Origin: Lingula anatina | Lineage: Eukaryota > Brachiopoda > Lingulata > Lingulida > Lingulidae | Assembly: GCF_001039355.2 (NCBI RefSeq) | Contig: NW_019774402.1 | Span: forward strand, 100,444-164,443 | Length of the DNA: 64,000 nucleotides | Direction of reading: 5' to 3' | Part shown: positions 51,408-60,536 of the stretch, in pieces | Layout: every line of letters begins with the position of its first letter | Position numbering within the stretch: the first letter of the stretch is position 1 | Position numbers and translations under genes: made by a program | Notes under the pieces: model-generated | The model's database searches: none | The model's input: only the letters and a program-made list of their open reading frames with translations | Told to the model about the DNA's origin: nothing

Positions 51408-52164
51408 GCGAGCGAGCGTGTCTGCATGTTCAGGTGTTTAAGTTTTTCAATCACACTGCTCTGCCTCTCTTTAAAAAAAATGCTTTAACAGCACAGTTTT
51501 GACTTCATGGACAGGGAGTGGAAAATGTCTTTTCTGGGGTAGCGCTAGCAATTTTTACGCTTAGCCAAATCACTAAATTTTTGTCAATTTGTTATCCAAA
51601 TGACTTTAATTTGACTAAAATCAGTCAAATCAAGCCCTTCTTGTTTAGCCAATTTTAGTCAGTTTTAGCATTTGGCTAAATTGGCGAGTGTTAGTGCTAC
51701 CCCAGCTTTTCATTTTAGTGGGTGCAAATTTGTCTCACTTTACGGTCAGGTGACTGGCAAATTATTATGTATTGAAAGAAAATCTGTATCATTCAAGATG
51801 AGCATATACTAATGTGTAACATAATATTTTTTTTCAGAACTAATTTCTTTCATAATCTTATTACATCTCCATTTGATGTAGCATTTTCAGAAAAAAACTT
51901 CATAAAGTTCAGACATTAAAAACAAAAAGTTTTGCAAATATTAAATTTTGTAGGGTTCATATAAATTATAAGTAAAATGAAATGTGAAATAAAATTTAAA
52001 AAAAAAAATGTTCTATAACATCTGTTGGCAACAACTGATAATTTGATTCATGAGAGGACAAGCCATGTGGGGTCTTTTGTTACTTTATCATTATTTACCC
52101 TTTTACTGAATGCTCATGGTGCTGCTGATGATGATCTTCAAAATGGTCTCGGTCCTCATGAGAC
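50183..52164 (-). CDS. EIF4A: eIF4A DEAD-box helicase, 5' exons (3' part missing)
   Basis: Exons on the minus strand: 52164-52099, 51313-51205, 50876-50744 and 50322-50183, all GT/AG and in phase. They encode [13 protein letters not shown], then [29 protein letters not shown] (Q motif), [12 protein letters not shown] (motif I) and [13 protein letters not shown] (motif Ia). This is translation initiation factor eIF4A, which unwinds mRNA 5' leaders within eIF4F. Sequence stops 30 bp after the last donor at the N (50152), so DEAD, SAT and the second RecA domain are absent from the window. The 66-nt exon 52164-52099 adds an acidic, histidine-rich stretch ([12 protein letters not shown]) not usual in vertebrate eIF4A. 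The first coding exon was not found. The gene lies inside the block bounded by Ns at 50152 and 58489. Confidence 0.9.
51371..51418. repeat. (GA)n(GAGC)n microsatellite
   Basis: GA dinucleotides change into GAGC units; in an eIF4A intron. Confidence 0.9.
51534..51705. mobile_element. 172-bp MITE-like inverted-repeat element
   Basis: Ends CTGGGGTAGCGCTAGCA and TGTTAGTGCTACCCCAG are inverted repeats. Internal TTTAGCCAAAT-like phrases are also inverted. CTTT borders both sides and may be a 4-bp target duplication. Confidence 0.65.
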
Positions 52165-52499
52165 CTGCAAAGAAAAAAATGTCACGATGAGAAAAAAAGT
52201 TGATAAAGGTGAACACTTCTCGATAACATCATAAATCATGTTCAATATTTAAAAAATGTGCGCTCAATACACCTCAGCTTTGTTTTAAATGTTTTTTGAA
52301 AGGCAACCCCTACAACATGTGCTGGTCATGCTTCCTTTTGCGGCGAATCATGGCCAGATGACACAAACACCTTGTTCAATTTTAGCTGTTTCTCTTCCAA
52401 TGTCATTTGATTTGTAATGAATTACAACTACCAGTCTATACTTATATTCAAAATGATCGTTATTGAGACATTACAAAATATGTCATATGTAGTGCCAAC

Positions 52500-52706
52500 T
52501 GGTATGTTTATGTCTCGATCTGAAAAGGCAGATCACATGACTGGACTGATAGCGAGACTGAATGACAGATAGTTTTTAGCCGGACTTCTACATGAAAAGA
52601 CGTGCTATCCAAGAAATTAAGAAAGTGACAATTTGGTTCAAGCTAAAGAGCTTTAAAGGTAAGAAACATACTATTACCTTAATTAGAATCCAAAGGGAAT
52701 TCTACA
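52500..52706 (+). mobile_element. Probable 5' LTR of the Gypsy element (end inferred)
   Basis: A CA end at 52706 is followed by TTGGCGACAAGG (52707-52718), which resembles the primer-binding area of Gypsy-type elements. No 3' LTR is present for comparison, so the start and the LTR identity are inference. Confidence 0.35.
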
Positions 52707-52956
52707 TTGGCGACAAGGAAGCACGAACTCACGTAGCTTTAGTAAAATTCAAAAAAGAAAAAATTGTGAGGACACGAGGTAAGTGGTGAAAGCGCCCGTC
52801 ACTCGTGTATTAGAATTCACTCGGTCAGCGATATAACAATAATATACTGTCAGTAAAAGTGCTGTTAGTATTATTGTGTATTGCTTTAGTGTTATCTAGG
52901 TTGTTTTGTCTTTTTTGAATCTTATTTTTGGGTATTCGTTGTAATTTCGTTCAAAA

Positions 52957-54831
52957 GTGAACACTATTCTCAAAATGGCGGGTCACGTGCATAGATTCTA
53001 CATCAATTATGCCACTGACCTTCAACTTCAAGACATACCCGGTGTCACATCAGGGCAGGCCCGAATGTTATATTTGTTAAGAGCTCAAAGGGGTAACTTA
53101 ACAAAAGATTTGGTAGAGGAATGGTTGGAAGTTCAGTTGTCTCCTTTAGCCCTTAGTGTGATAGACTTTTCCCCTAACCCTCATTTATCGGGGTCAGCAG
53201 ATTCTAGGTCATCTTGGATACCAAATTTAGGTCAGAATTGGTTATGGCAATCTGCTAAAAAGTTGTTTAGTTGGGGGAAAAGGAAACCGACTGTTTTAAA
53301 TACAACAAATCCCTTTCAGTCTGTGGCTAAAAATTATGAGACTAGTGAAAGCACTTTTCTCAAAACTCCACCCCAGAGGAGACTTTTTCCATCCAACCCT
53401 GAGGTTCAAAGGAACTCAACAAACCCTCAATTACAAAATGTTGCTGTCTACCCTGAGGTTCAAAGAAATCCGACTGGTTCAAATTTTCAAAATGTTGCTG
53501 TCTACCCTGAGGTTCATAGAAATCCGACTGGTTCACATTTTCAAAATGTTGCTGTCTACCCTGAGGTTCATAGAAATCTGACTGGTCCACATTTTCAGAA
53601 TGTTACATCCAATGTCAACTCTGAGGTTCAAAGGAACTCAAATATACCACATTTGCAAAGTTTTTCAACCAGTGTCAACCCTGAGGTTCAAAGGAACCAG
53701 ACTAGTCCACATTTTCAAAATTTTTCAGCCAGTGACAACCCTGAGATTCAAAGGAATCTAATTAACCCTCATTTTCAAAATTTCTCAGCCAACCCTGAGG
53801 TTCAAAGGAACCAAAATAACCCCATTTTTGTCAATTCAAATTTTGGCACTAATATTGCAAATACACCAGCTTTTCCCATTAACGCAATGGGAGGGGAGGA
53901 TTATTATCATTCACAAGAATCCCCCATGCAAATAGATCAACCTACAATTCCAAATATTTCTGCATCTAGACGTATGGTATGCCCCCCTAAAAATCTAACT
54001 TTCAATGGAAAGACAAGCTGGGCAGCCTTTAAACTAGTATTTTTAAGGCACGCAGAAAGAGAGGGTTGGGATTCAAATATGTGCCTGGATGGACTTTGTT
54101 TATGCCTCAGTGGAAAAGCACAAGAGTGTTGTGTAAATGTGACCAAACGTGAAGGCATGTTGACCTACAAGGGCCTCTTAGAAGAATTAGAGATGTGCTA
54201 TGGAGAAACAGACACACCAGTGACTGTGCGTTGGCGACTCCATAATTCACTACAGAGTGAAACTGAATCAGTGGATGAATGGGGTGTGCGCGTTCTAAGG
54301 CTCGCGTCACAAGCCTACCCCAGCCTGCCTAAATCATTTGTGGACTCAGAGGCTGTTAACAGATTCTGCGCTGGAATGTTGGATACAGAAGCTGGACAAG
54401 CCATTTACATGCAACGTCCTCAAACCTTACATGAAGCTATGCAATTAGCTAAAATGCATAGAGAACTTAAGGTCACCATGGAGACAAAGAAGGGGCGCAC
54501 TATGACCAAAAGGGTTAATAGTGTGACACAACAGCCTGATATGAAAGATGAAAAGTCATCCAGTAATATCTCTGAGATGGTAACTTTTAAAGAAGAACTA
54601 GGAAATGTGCAAAAGGCACTTAAAGAGATAGCACAACAATTGGATCAAAGACTAATGACCGGTGGGGGTGGCGTAATTCAAAGGAATTATAACCCCAATC
54701 CATCTTATGCAGGTAGAGGACGTGTCAGATGTAGAGGATATGTAAATTGTTTTTCCTGCGGAGCTGGAGGTCATTTTGCCAGAGAATGTCCATCTAATCC
54801 ACAGGGAAATGGCAGAGGGTCGGGGAAATAG
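52957..54831 (+). CDS. Gypsy retrotransposon Gag
   Basis: 624 residues. The N-terminal 110 residues are unrecognised. Residues about 145-300 form roughly eight tandem copies of a 20-residue unit with the core PEVQRNxTxPHFQNV. A retrotransposon Gag-like region follows (NLTFNGKTSWAAFKLVFLRH, then SVDEWGVRVLRLASQAYP). A CCHC zinc knuckle (CFSCGAGGHFARECP) lies near the C-terminus. It ends in TAG at 54829. The pol frame is open through this end in the -1 frame, which suggests -1 frameshift expression; GGGGAAA precedes the stop but is not a canonical slippery heptamer. Confidence 0.9.
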   Translation: MNTILKMAGHVHRFYINYATDLQLQDIPGVTSGQARMLYLLRAQRGNLTKDLVEEWLEVQLSPLALSVIDFSPNPHLSGSADSRSSWIPNLGQNWLWQSAKKLFSWGKRKPTVLNTTNPFQSVAKNYETSESTFLKTPPQRRLFPSNPEVQRNSTNPQLQNVAVYPEVQRNPTGSNFQNVAVYPEVHRNPTGSHFQNVAVYPEVHRNLTGPHFQNVTSNVNSEVQRNSNIPHLQSFSTSVNPEVQRNQTSPHFQNFSASDNPEIQRNLINPHFQNFSANPEVQRNQNNPIFVNSNFGTNIANTPAFPINAMGGEDYYHSQESPMQIDQPTIPNISASRRMVCPPKNLTFNGKTSWAAFKLVFLRHAEREGWDSNMCLDGLCLCLSGKAQECCVNVTKREGMLTYKGLLEELEMCYGETDTPVTVRWRLHNSLQSETESVDEWGVRVLRLASQAYPSLPKSFVDSEAVNRFCAGMLDTEAGQAIYMQRPQTLHEAMQLAKMHRELKVTMETKKGRTMTKRVNSVTQQPDMKDEKSSSNISEMVTFKEELGNVQKALKEIAQQLDQRLMTGGGGVIQRNYNPNPSYAGRGRVRCRGYVNCFSCGAGGHFARECPSNPQGNGRGSGK

Positions 54832-54902
54832 GCCAACCCTCGACCCATGAATCAACAGGCCCAGACGTCAAGGAAAAGCCCTGCTTTAAGTCTCTTAAGA
54901 AG

Positions 54903-57900
54903 ATGAATTCAGCACCCAGTCATTCCTCTCCATTAAAAGTAATGGAAGGAAATGAAATGTTAATGATGCAGAGAAAGAAAGAAGTCAAAAGTAAAGAGGG
55001 AAAACCAGCACCCAGTCATTCCTCTCCATTAAAAGTAATGGAAGGAGATGAGAATTTAATAATGCAGAGAAACAGAGAAGTCAAAAGTGACAAATCTGTA
55101 ATAGTGTTATGTAACATCGTTTCATCATCTTGCTTAACACTAAAAATACAAGTAGGAGATAAGAAGATTAAAGCTGTATTAGACACCGCAGCTGATGTAA
55201 CTATATTATCAGACAGAGTGTATGAAAGTATGAAGAATCCTCCTAGAAAATTGAATGATGTGAAAATGTTATGTGCTGGACGCAAAATGACAATGGAGGG
55301 ATTCACAGCAGGGCCATTGAAATTAAAAATAGGAAATAAATGGTATCAAGAACAGGTGTATGTGGCACCCATAGAACAAGACATGTTACTTGGACTAGAT
55401 CTTCTTACCCAAAGGGGTCAAGCTATAATTGACACCCAGAATAGAACTCTGCATTACGATGGCATGACATTAACCATGGATAATGACCCAAAGGGGACAT
55501 CTCCACAAGTGGCAAGAGTAAAAGTACTCAAACGTCAAGTAATTCCTCCTAACTCAATTGTAAAAGTGCAATGTGTAATGGATGTGAATCTAATTGATTA
55601 TGTCATTGAGCCAACAGAAGGGATGAAAGGTAAATTCCTAATACCTAGGGTAATTCGTAATGCAGGGACAGAGCCCATCATGGTACTAATTAACCCTAGT
55701 TACCGTCATCGCCTATTAAAGAAAGGTGCTGAAATAGGAAGGGCTTTTGTTTATGATCAAATAATGACGCCTGGGAAAGAAGAAGAGCAGGTAATGTTAC
55801 CATCATGTAATACTTGCTATGATATACCAGAGCATAAAGATGCAACTAAACTAGCAAAGGCTACTTTAGAAAAACATGCAACTTCTAGGAAGGGAAATCC
55901 AGTCACCAAAAGGGTGAATAAAATCACCATAGATGAAAATGAGATCAATGATAAGATGTATGTACCACCCCACTTACAACAGGTGTTTAAAGAATCTTGC
56001 ACTGAGCTAAAAGTAGGTCAGTGTGAGCAGTTGGCACAAGTACTGAGAGAATACCAGGACGTTTTCGCAAAGGATGAATTCGACCTAGGCAATTTTACAG
56101 CGATAGAACATGTGATAGAGACTAGTGGTGCGAAACCTATAAAACAACGAATGAGACGGACACCAATTTGTTTTGCAGAAGAAGAAGGGGCCCACTTGCA
56201 TAAGATGTTACAAGCTGGTGTGATTAAAGAATCTACATCAGATTGGGCATCACCTCCAGTGTTAATTCGAAAGAAAGACGGATCAGTTAGATGGTGTATT
56301 GATTATCGTGCACTTAACGAAGTGACGGTAAAGGACGTGTTTCCATTACCACTGGTGGATGACTGCCTTGATACATTATCAGGTAATGTCTATTTTTCCA
56401 AGTTAGATGCTAACTCAGCTTATTGGCAGGTGCCAATAAGGGAAGAAGACAGGAAAAAGACAGCCTTTATAACCAAGTATGGTCTTTATGAACATGTGAG
56501 AATGGCATTTGGTTTGTGTGGAGCACCTGCGACCTATGCCAGGATTATGAATCTGGTTTTTAGAGGAATGACATGGGAAACTGTGCTAGCTTTCCTAGAT
56601 GATATAGTGGTTTTAGGAAAATCTTTTAATGATCATTTAAAGAACTTAAGAGAAGCCCTCACTAGATTCCGAGCTTATGGACTGAAATTAAAGCCTAAAA
56701 AATGTGCATTTTTGCAAAAGAAAATTGAATTTTTAGGCCGTACAGTAACAGGGGATACTCTTGCTGTATCAGATCATGATGTAAAAATTGTAAAGGACTG
56801 GCCAACTCCACAAACTTCAAAGGAAGTGGAAAGATTTATGGGCCTAGCCAATTATCACAGGGCTTTTATTAAAGATTTCAGCAAAATTGCAACACCACTG
56901 TATGCAGTGACTGGAAAGAAGAACTTCCAATGGGAAGAAAAACAGGAAGTAGCTTTTAATCGCTTAAAAGAAGCATTAACTACTCCTCCTGTTCTCGCAG
57001 TTCCAACGGGAAGTGACGAGTTTATATTAGATACTGATGCCAGCGAATATGCCATAGGAGCTGAATTAATTCAGGTTCAAAATGGACAGGAGAAGGTGAT
57101 CGCATATGGCAGTTATGGTCTCACTAAAGAGCAGAGACGTTACTGTACAACTCGTAAAGAATTACTGGCAGTTGTAAGATTCACTAGACAGTTCAGACAT
57201 TACTTACTGGGAAAGCCGTTTAAAGTAAGGACTGACCATTCAAGCTTAAGATGGTTGATGAGATTTCGGGAGCCGCAGGGACAGTTAGCGCGATGGATGG
57301 AGGAATTATCGCAATATAATATGGTGTTATCCCATAGAGCGGGGCGTAAACATGGGAATGCTGATGCGTTGTCTAGAGTTAGCCATACCGGGCAGTGTGT
57401 CAACATAAGCACCAAAGGGCGGCTGGTTGACCTACCTTGTGGTGGGTGTGATTATTGTAAGCGGGCTCAGAAGAACTGGGCCAGGTTTGAAGAAGAGGTG
57501 GATGATGTGGTGCCATTGGCGACTCGGGGAGTTAATAGCCAAAGGGCAATAGACATCCAGGGTGAAGATTTCTCATCAGACCAAATATGCAACAATGGCA
57601 AGACGGTCTATACAGTAACGGTAGACTCAGAAAGGGAGTATACTGAACCAGAAGTGCTGGGAGAAAGAGTAGATGGTATTCCAGAGGAAAGTATAGAAGA
57701 TATGCCAGAATTTAAAGTTATGCAGTGCATAATTGACAACATTCCGTGGGATCCAGGAGAATTAATTCAGGTGAATATGGTAAAGACCAGTCACCAGGCA
57801 TCAGGGGGAGCTGCTCAGAAAGCTGATGATAGCTCTTCACAATTGACCAGTTGGGGTTATTCTGTTGATGAAGTAAAACAGGCACAGTCAGCAGACAGTG

Positions 57901-58097
57901 AGTTGAAGGTGATTATAGATTATAAAGTGGATGCTACTGAACCAGATCAGTCCACCCTATTTAGAGGCAGTCAGGCGTTGAAAGCATACTGGCTGAATAG
58001 AGACCTGTTTACCATCATTAATGACATCTTGTATTGGTGTGATCCAATAAAGGGAACCGGAGAAGATCAGCATTGGTCAGAATTGTGCCGGAAGTGA
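54903..58097 (+). CDS. Gypsy retrotransposon Pol (protease-RT-RNase H, no integrase)
   Basis: 1,064 residues from the ATG; the frame is also open upstream over the gag end. Order: a duplicated 34-residue N-terminal segment (APSHSSPLKVMEG twice), aspartic protease (VLDTAADVTILSD), reverse transcriptase (VLIRKKDGSVRWCIDYRALN, FSKLDANSAYWQVP, FGLCGAPATYARIM, FLDDIVVLGKS), RNase H (FILDTDASEYAIGAEL, RKELLAVV, HGNADALSR), then a linker with CGGCDYCKRA. It stops at LYWCDPIKGTGEDQHW...CRK, exactly where the H2C2 finger and DDE core of integrase should begin. Gag, PR, RT and RH are uninterrupted, so the copy is young or recently active, but the absence of integrase makes it non-autonomous or truncated. 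Confidence 0.93.
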   Translation: MNSAPSHSSPLKVMEGNEMLMMQRKKEVKSKEGKPAPSHSSPLKVMEGDENLIMQRNREVKSDKSVIVLCNIVSSSCLTLKIQVGDKKIKAVLDTAADVTILSDRVYESMKNPPRKLNDVKMLCAGRKMTMEGFTAGPLKLKIGNKWYQEQVYVAPIEQDMLLGLDLLTQRGQAIIDTQNRTLHYDGMTLTMDNDPKGTSPQVARVKVLKRQVIPPNSIVKVQCVMDVNLIDYVIEPTEGMKGKFLIPRVIRNAGTEPIMVLINPSYRHRLLKKGAEIGRAFVYDQIMTPGKEEEQVMLPSCNTCYDIPEHKDATKLAKATLEKHATSRKGNPVTKRVNKITIDENEINDKMYVPPHLQQVFKESCTELKVGQCEQLAQVLREYQDVFAKDEFDLGNFTAIEHVIETSGAKPIKQRMRRTPICFAEEEGAHLHKMLQAGVIKESTSDWASPPVLIRKKDGSVRWCIDYRALNEVTVKDVFPLPLVDDCLDTLSGNVYFSKLDANSAYWQVPIREEDRKKTAFITKYGLYEHVRMAFGLCGAPATYARIMNLVFRGMTWETVLAFLDDIVVLGKSFNDHLKNLREALTRFRAYGLKLKPKKCAFLQKKIEFLGRTVTGDTLAVSDHDVKIVKDWPTPQTSKEVERFMGLANYHRAFIKDFSKIATPLYAVTGKKNFQWEEKQEVAFNRLKEALTTPPVLAVPTGSDEFILDTDASEYAIGAELIQVQNGQEKVIAYGSYGLTKEQRRYCTTRKELLAVVRFTRQFRHYLLGKPFKVRTDHSSLRWLMRFREPQGQLARWMEELSQYNMVLSHRAGRKHGNADALSRVSHTGQCVNISTKGRLVDLPCGGCDYCKRAQKNWARFEEEVDDVVPLATRGVNSQRAIDIQGEDFSSDQICNNGKTVYTVTVDSEREYTEPEVLGERVDGIPEESIEDMPEFKVMQCIIDNIPWDPGELIQVNMVKTSHQASGGAAQKADDSSSQLTSWGYSVDEVKQAQSADSELKVIIDYKVDATEPDQSTLFRGSQALKAYWLNRDLFTIINDILYWCDPIKGTGEDQHWSELCRK

Positions 58098-58488
58098 CGT
58101 GCAGTGGTGTTAGAAACGAAGATGAGTGGTCATTTTAACATAGAGGTGAACAGCAGTGAAGACGGGTTGTCGGAGGAAAAAGAAGTTTTCTAAACAACAT
58201 GATAAGATAACGCTTTTTCTTTACGCATTTTGGGCAGAGAAAACTTGTAGAAATAATAAATGCATGATATGAAAACGTGACACGGAACTTGAAGGTGCAA
58301 AATCGTGCTTAATTGGCGGTCAACTTGTTTTAAAATGAATGCTGCATCGACCACCATTGCGACAAAGAGTGTAAATGGAAAATAATTCCCGGGAGGCTGT
58401 AAATCGTTGCCATGTGGAAATTTGGCATTAATATAATCCGATATGTCCATATCTAAGTATTTTTGGGGTTTTATGGTATGGGCTGCAA
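58098..58488. other. Sequence between Pol and the N join
   Basis: No integrase and no recognisable LTR. A minus-strand open frame with NYFPFTLFVAMVVDAAF and QLSTILH has no known family. It runs up to the single N at 58489. Confidence 0.5.
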
Positions 58489-58489
58489 N
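58489..58489. other. Single-N contig join inside exon 2 of copy E
   Basis: The right-hand sequence starts in the middle of HEIGH-family exon 2, which cannot be a natural exon edge. Confidence 0.85.
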
Positions 58490-58857
58490 AAACCAGGGTT
58501 TATCACAGTCGATATACACATTGACATCGAAGCGCCTGCAGTATGGGCGCTTCACAACTTCAACCCAGTCAAGTCTACCTGAAATTCAGGAAAAATGCTA
58601 TAAGCTAAATATTTTCAAAAATCAAAGTCTGTCATTTGCAGTATTTTATCTGTGACGACCTTTTACGACAATGTATCTCGCTGGACTATGAAAACAGAAA
58701 AAAATCTTGGCTTTCTGAATCCGATTATACTTAAAAGGAAAAGAAAAAACATATGAAAAAAAAAAGTTCATAACCTACCTAAAACGCCGCAGCATTCTAA
58801 AGCCATCACGAATGCAAGCGCAACACAAAGGTGCTTCATCTTGGTTGTCATACTCAT
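58490..58857 (-). CDS. HEIGH-family copy E, exon 1 and partial exon 2
   Basis: Exon 1 is 58857-58779 (leader MKHLCVALAFVMALECCG as in C/D). Exon 2 starts at 58578 with RLDWVEVVKRPYCRRFDV and IDCDKPW and is cut by the N at 58489 after 89 nt. In copy D the same point is near 43017, about 300 bp from the T run that ends the other half. Together with 48248-49712 this makes one gene missing about 0.3 kb. Upstream similarity to C and D stops within a few bases of the ATG. Confidence 0.82.
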
Positions 58858-58904
58858 ACTCCAAGGCCAGAAATGCGCAGCATTCACGCGATACGCGAGG
58901 GCGC

Positions 58905-59160
58905 AGGGCTTCACGTGACTCAACTAGCCAATCACAGCACAACAATCGCACACAGACTCTGTGATAAGTGCTCGAGGAGCCAAAATTGACTACTTGGACC
59001 AGGCAATTATATCTGAGGGAATGGAAACGGGAGGGGGTGTGACGATTTTAAGCAATATCATTGAACCTTATCAATAGAGAGCTGATAACAAAAGAACCCT
59101 AACTGTGTTAAGGTCACGTGATTTAACAGAGGCGAGCAATAGCCAATCACAGAATACCTA
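58905..59160. promoter_or_regulatory. Two paired CACGTG + CCAAT modules
   Basis: TCACGTGA at 58911 is followed 17 bp later by AGCCAATCACAG. GTCACGTGA at 59113 is followed by AGCCAATCACAG at 59141. Two spaced copies of E-box plus CCAAT suggest a promoter or enhancer. A donor-like GTAAAG follows near 59298, so a 5' UTR exon is possible, but no coding sequence was found downstream. Confidence 0.4.
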
Positions 59161-60335
59161 ACCATAACATGTGAGATGGGCACAGACGCGGATTTTTCTT
59201 GTATGTGTACATCTTTTTCAGGAATTTGTACACAGTCGGTGTAGTGTTATCTGTGTCGTTTCGTTTGACGAACGAAGAGGATGACCAGCTCACGAGTAAG
59301 GTAAAGATCCATTTTTTATCATGCAGAAAGCTGTTAAAACGTTAGTTTGAAGTTGGTCTCGGGGTTTTTTATCGGCAAGAAGGGGGGGGGGGCACTGTTC
59401 AAAATATCACTTAAAAATTTATTTTTCCAATATGTCTACACAACATGAAAAAATAAATTACTAAAGAAATGAGGGACTGCAGGTAGGAAAAAGTTAGGCT
59501 TCATAGGCTGTAAACATATAAATACGCAGATGAAGAACACAGTGGATGTGGTCGTATCCGCCATCTTGAAAATAAAGTTGTAGGATTCTGGCAAATTTGC
59601 AAGTTTTTGGAAAAATTGTGAGAGTGACACGATGTATCGAGTATACATGCAGAAAACCTATTACTTCTGCAATACTTTTGGGTTATAAGTTTGTCAAAGT
59701 CTTTTTAAAATGGCGATAAATAGCCGTGGCATGAGACACGTTCAGTGATATCCGAGTTTGATGTCAGCACACGCTATTAACACACCTTTCGGGGGTTTTC
59801 AGTTTACGGATATTTGTACGAGGAAAACATGTTAATGTTAGCTTTTATTTTACACCCAAATAAATGTAGCGTGCATTGGGCTATGTTGTTCAGATTGTCA
59901 TGCAGCTGTTTTAACAAACGAACCAGACTTATATTGAACTTTGTAAATTCGGACTTGGGTCACGTGGTTTAGACCCAAATTTATGCCCATTTGAATTTGC
60001 ACGTTTTAAGTATTTTTAATGGGAAATGATGAATTGACAGCTTGTTTTTCGTGAAAGACTAGGCTTAAAGGGTGCACTGGTGTACAAATGAACTTCAGTG
60101 TAACAGCTGGTCTGTGTTTTTTTACTCCTCTGCCGTGGCACTTTTTAGCTCACCAACCTCGTTATGGGAATGGAATATAACAGGCGTGTGTGTTTAGACA
60201 ATTTTGAAATTGTCTTTATATTGTCAGTCAGTTGGAAATAACAATTTGGATTTTTTTCTAGTCAGGTCTGAATATGCTTCTTACTTATAGAAAGTTTTAT
60301 ATGACCACGGCTGTGCCGGTGTGAACGGAATGGTA
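59160..60335. other. Stretch without a gene
   Basis: No supported coding sequence, RNA or repeat apart from a short G run near 59386. Confidence 0.5.
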
Positions 60336-60475
60336 GTCCTAGTAACGCAAGTCCTGGGAACGTAAGTCCTGGGAACGTAAGTCCTAGGTCTAGCGTTGCT
60401 AGAACTGGAGGTCCTAGGACATACGTTACTAGGATTTAACGTCCGTAGGACAACAGTTTCCAAGGAATGCATGTC
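60336..60475. repeat. 15-bp minisatellite in both orientations
   Basis: GTCCTAGTAACGCAA, GTCCTGGGAACGTAA and GTCCTGGGAACGTAA start at 60336, 60351 and 60366. The same unit then appears inverted (TACGTTACTAGGA near 60422), giving a potential hairpin. Confidence 0.8.
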
Positions 60476-60536
60476 CCACCGCCAGGAATCTTAAGTCCGG
60501 ATGGGACCTGTTATCCTGATTTACATTAGGAATATA

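Noticed and set aside
58190-58488. Minus-strand frame with NYFPFTLFVAMVVDAAF
   Set aside because: Considered as an envelope or host exon, but no family was recognised and it runs into a contig join.
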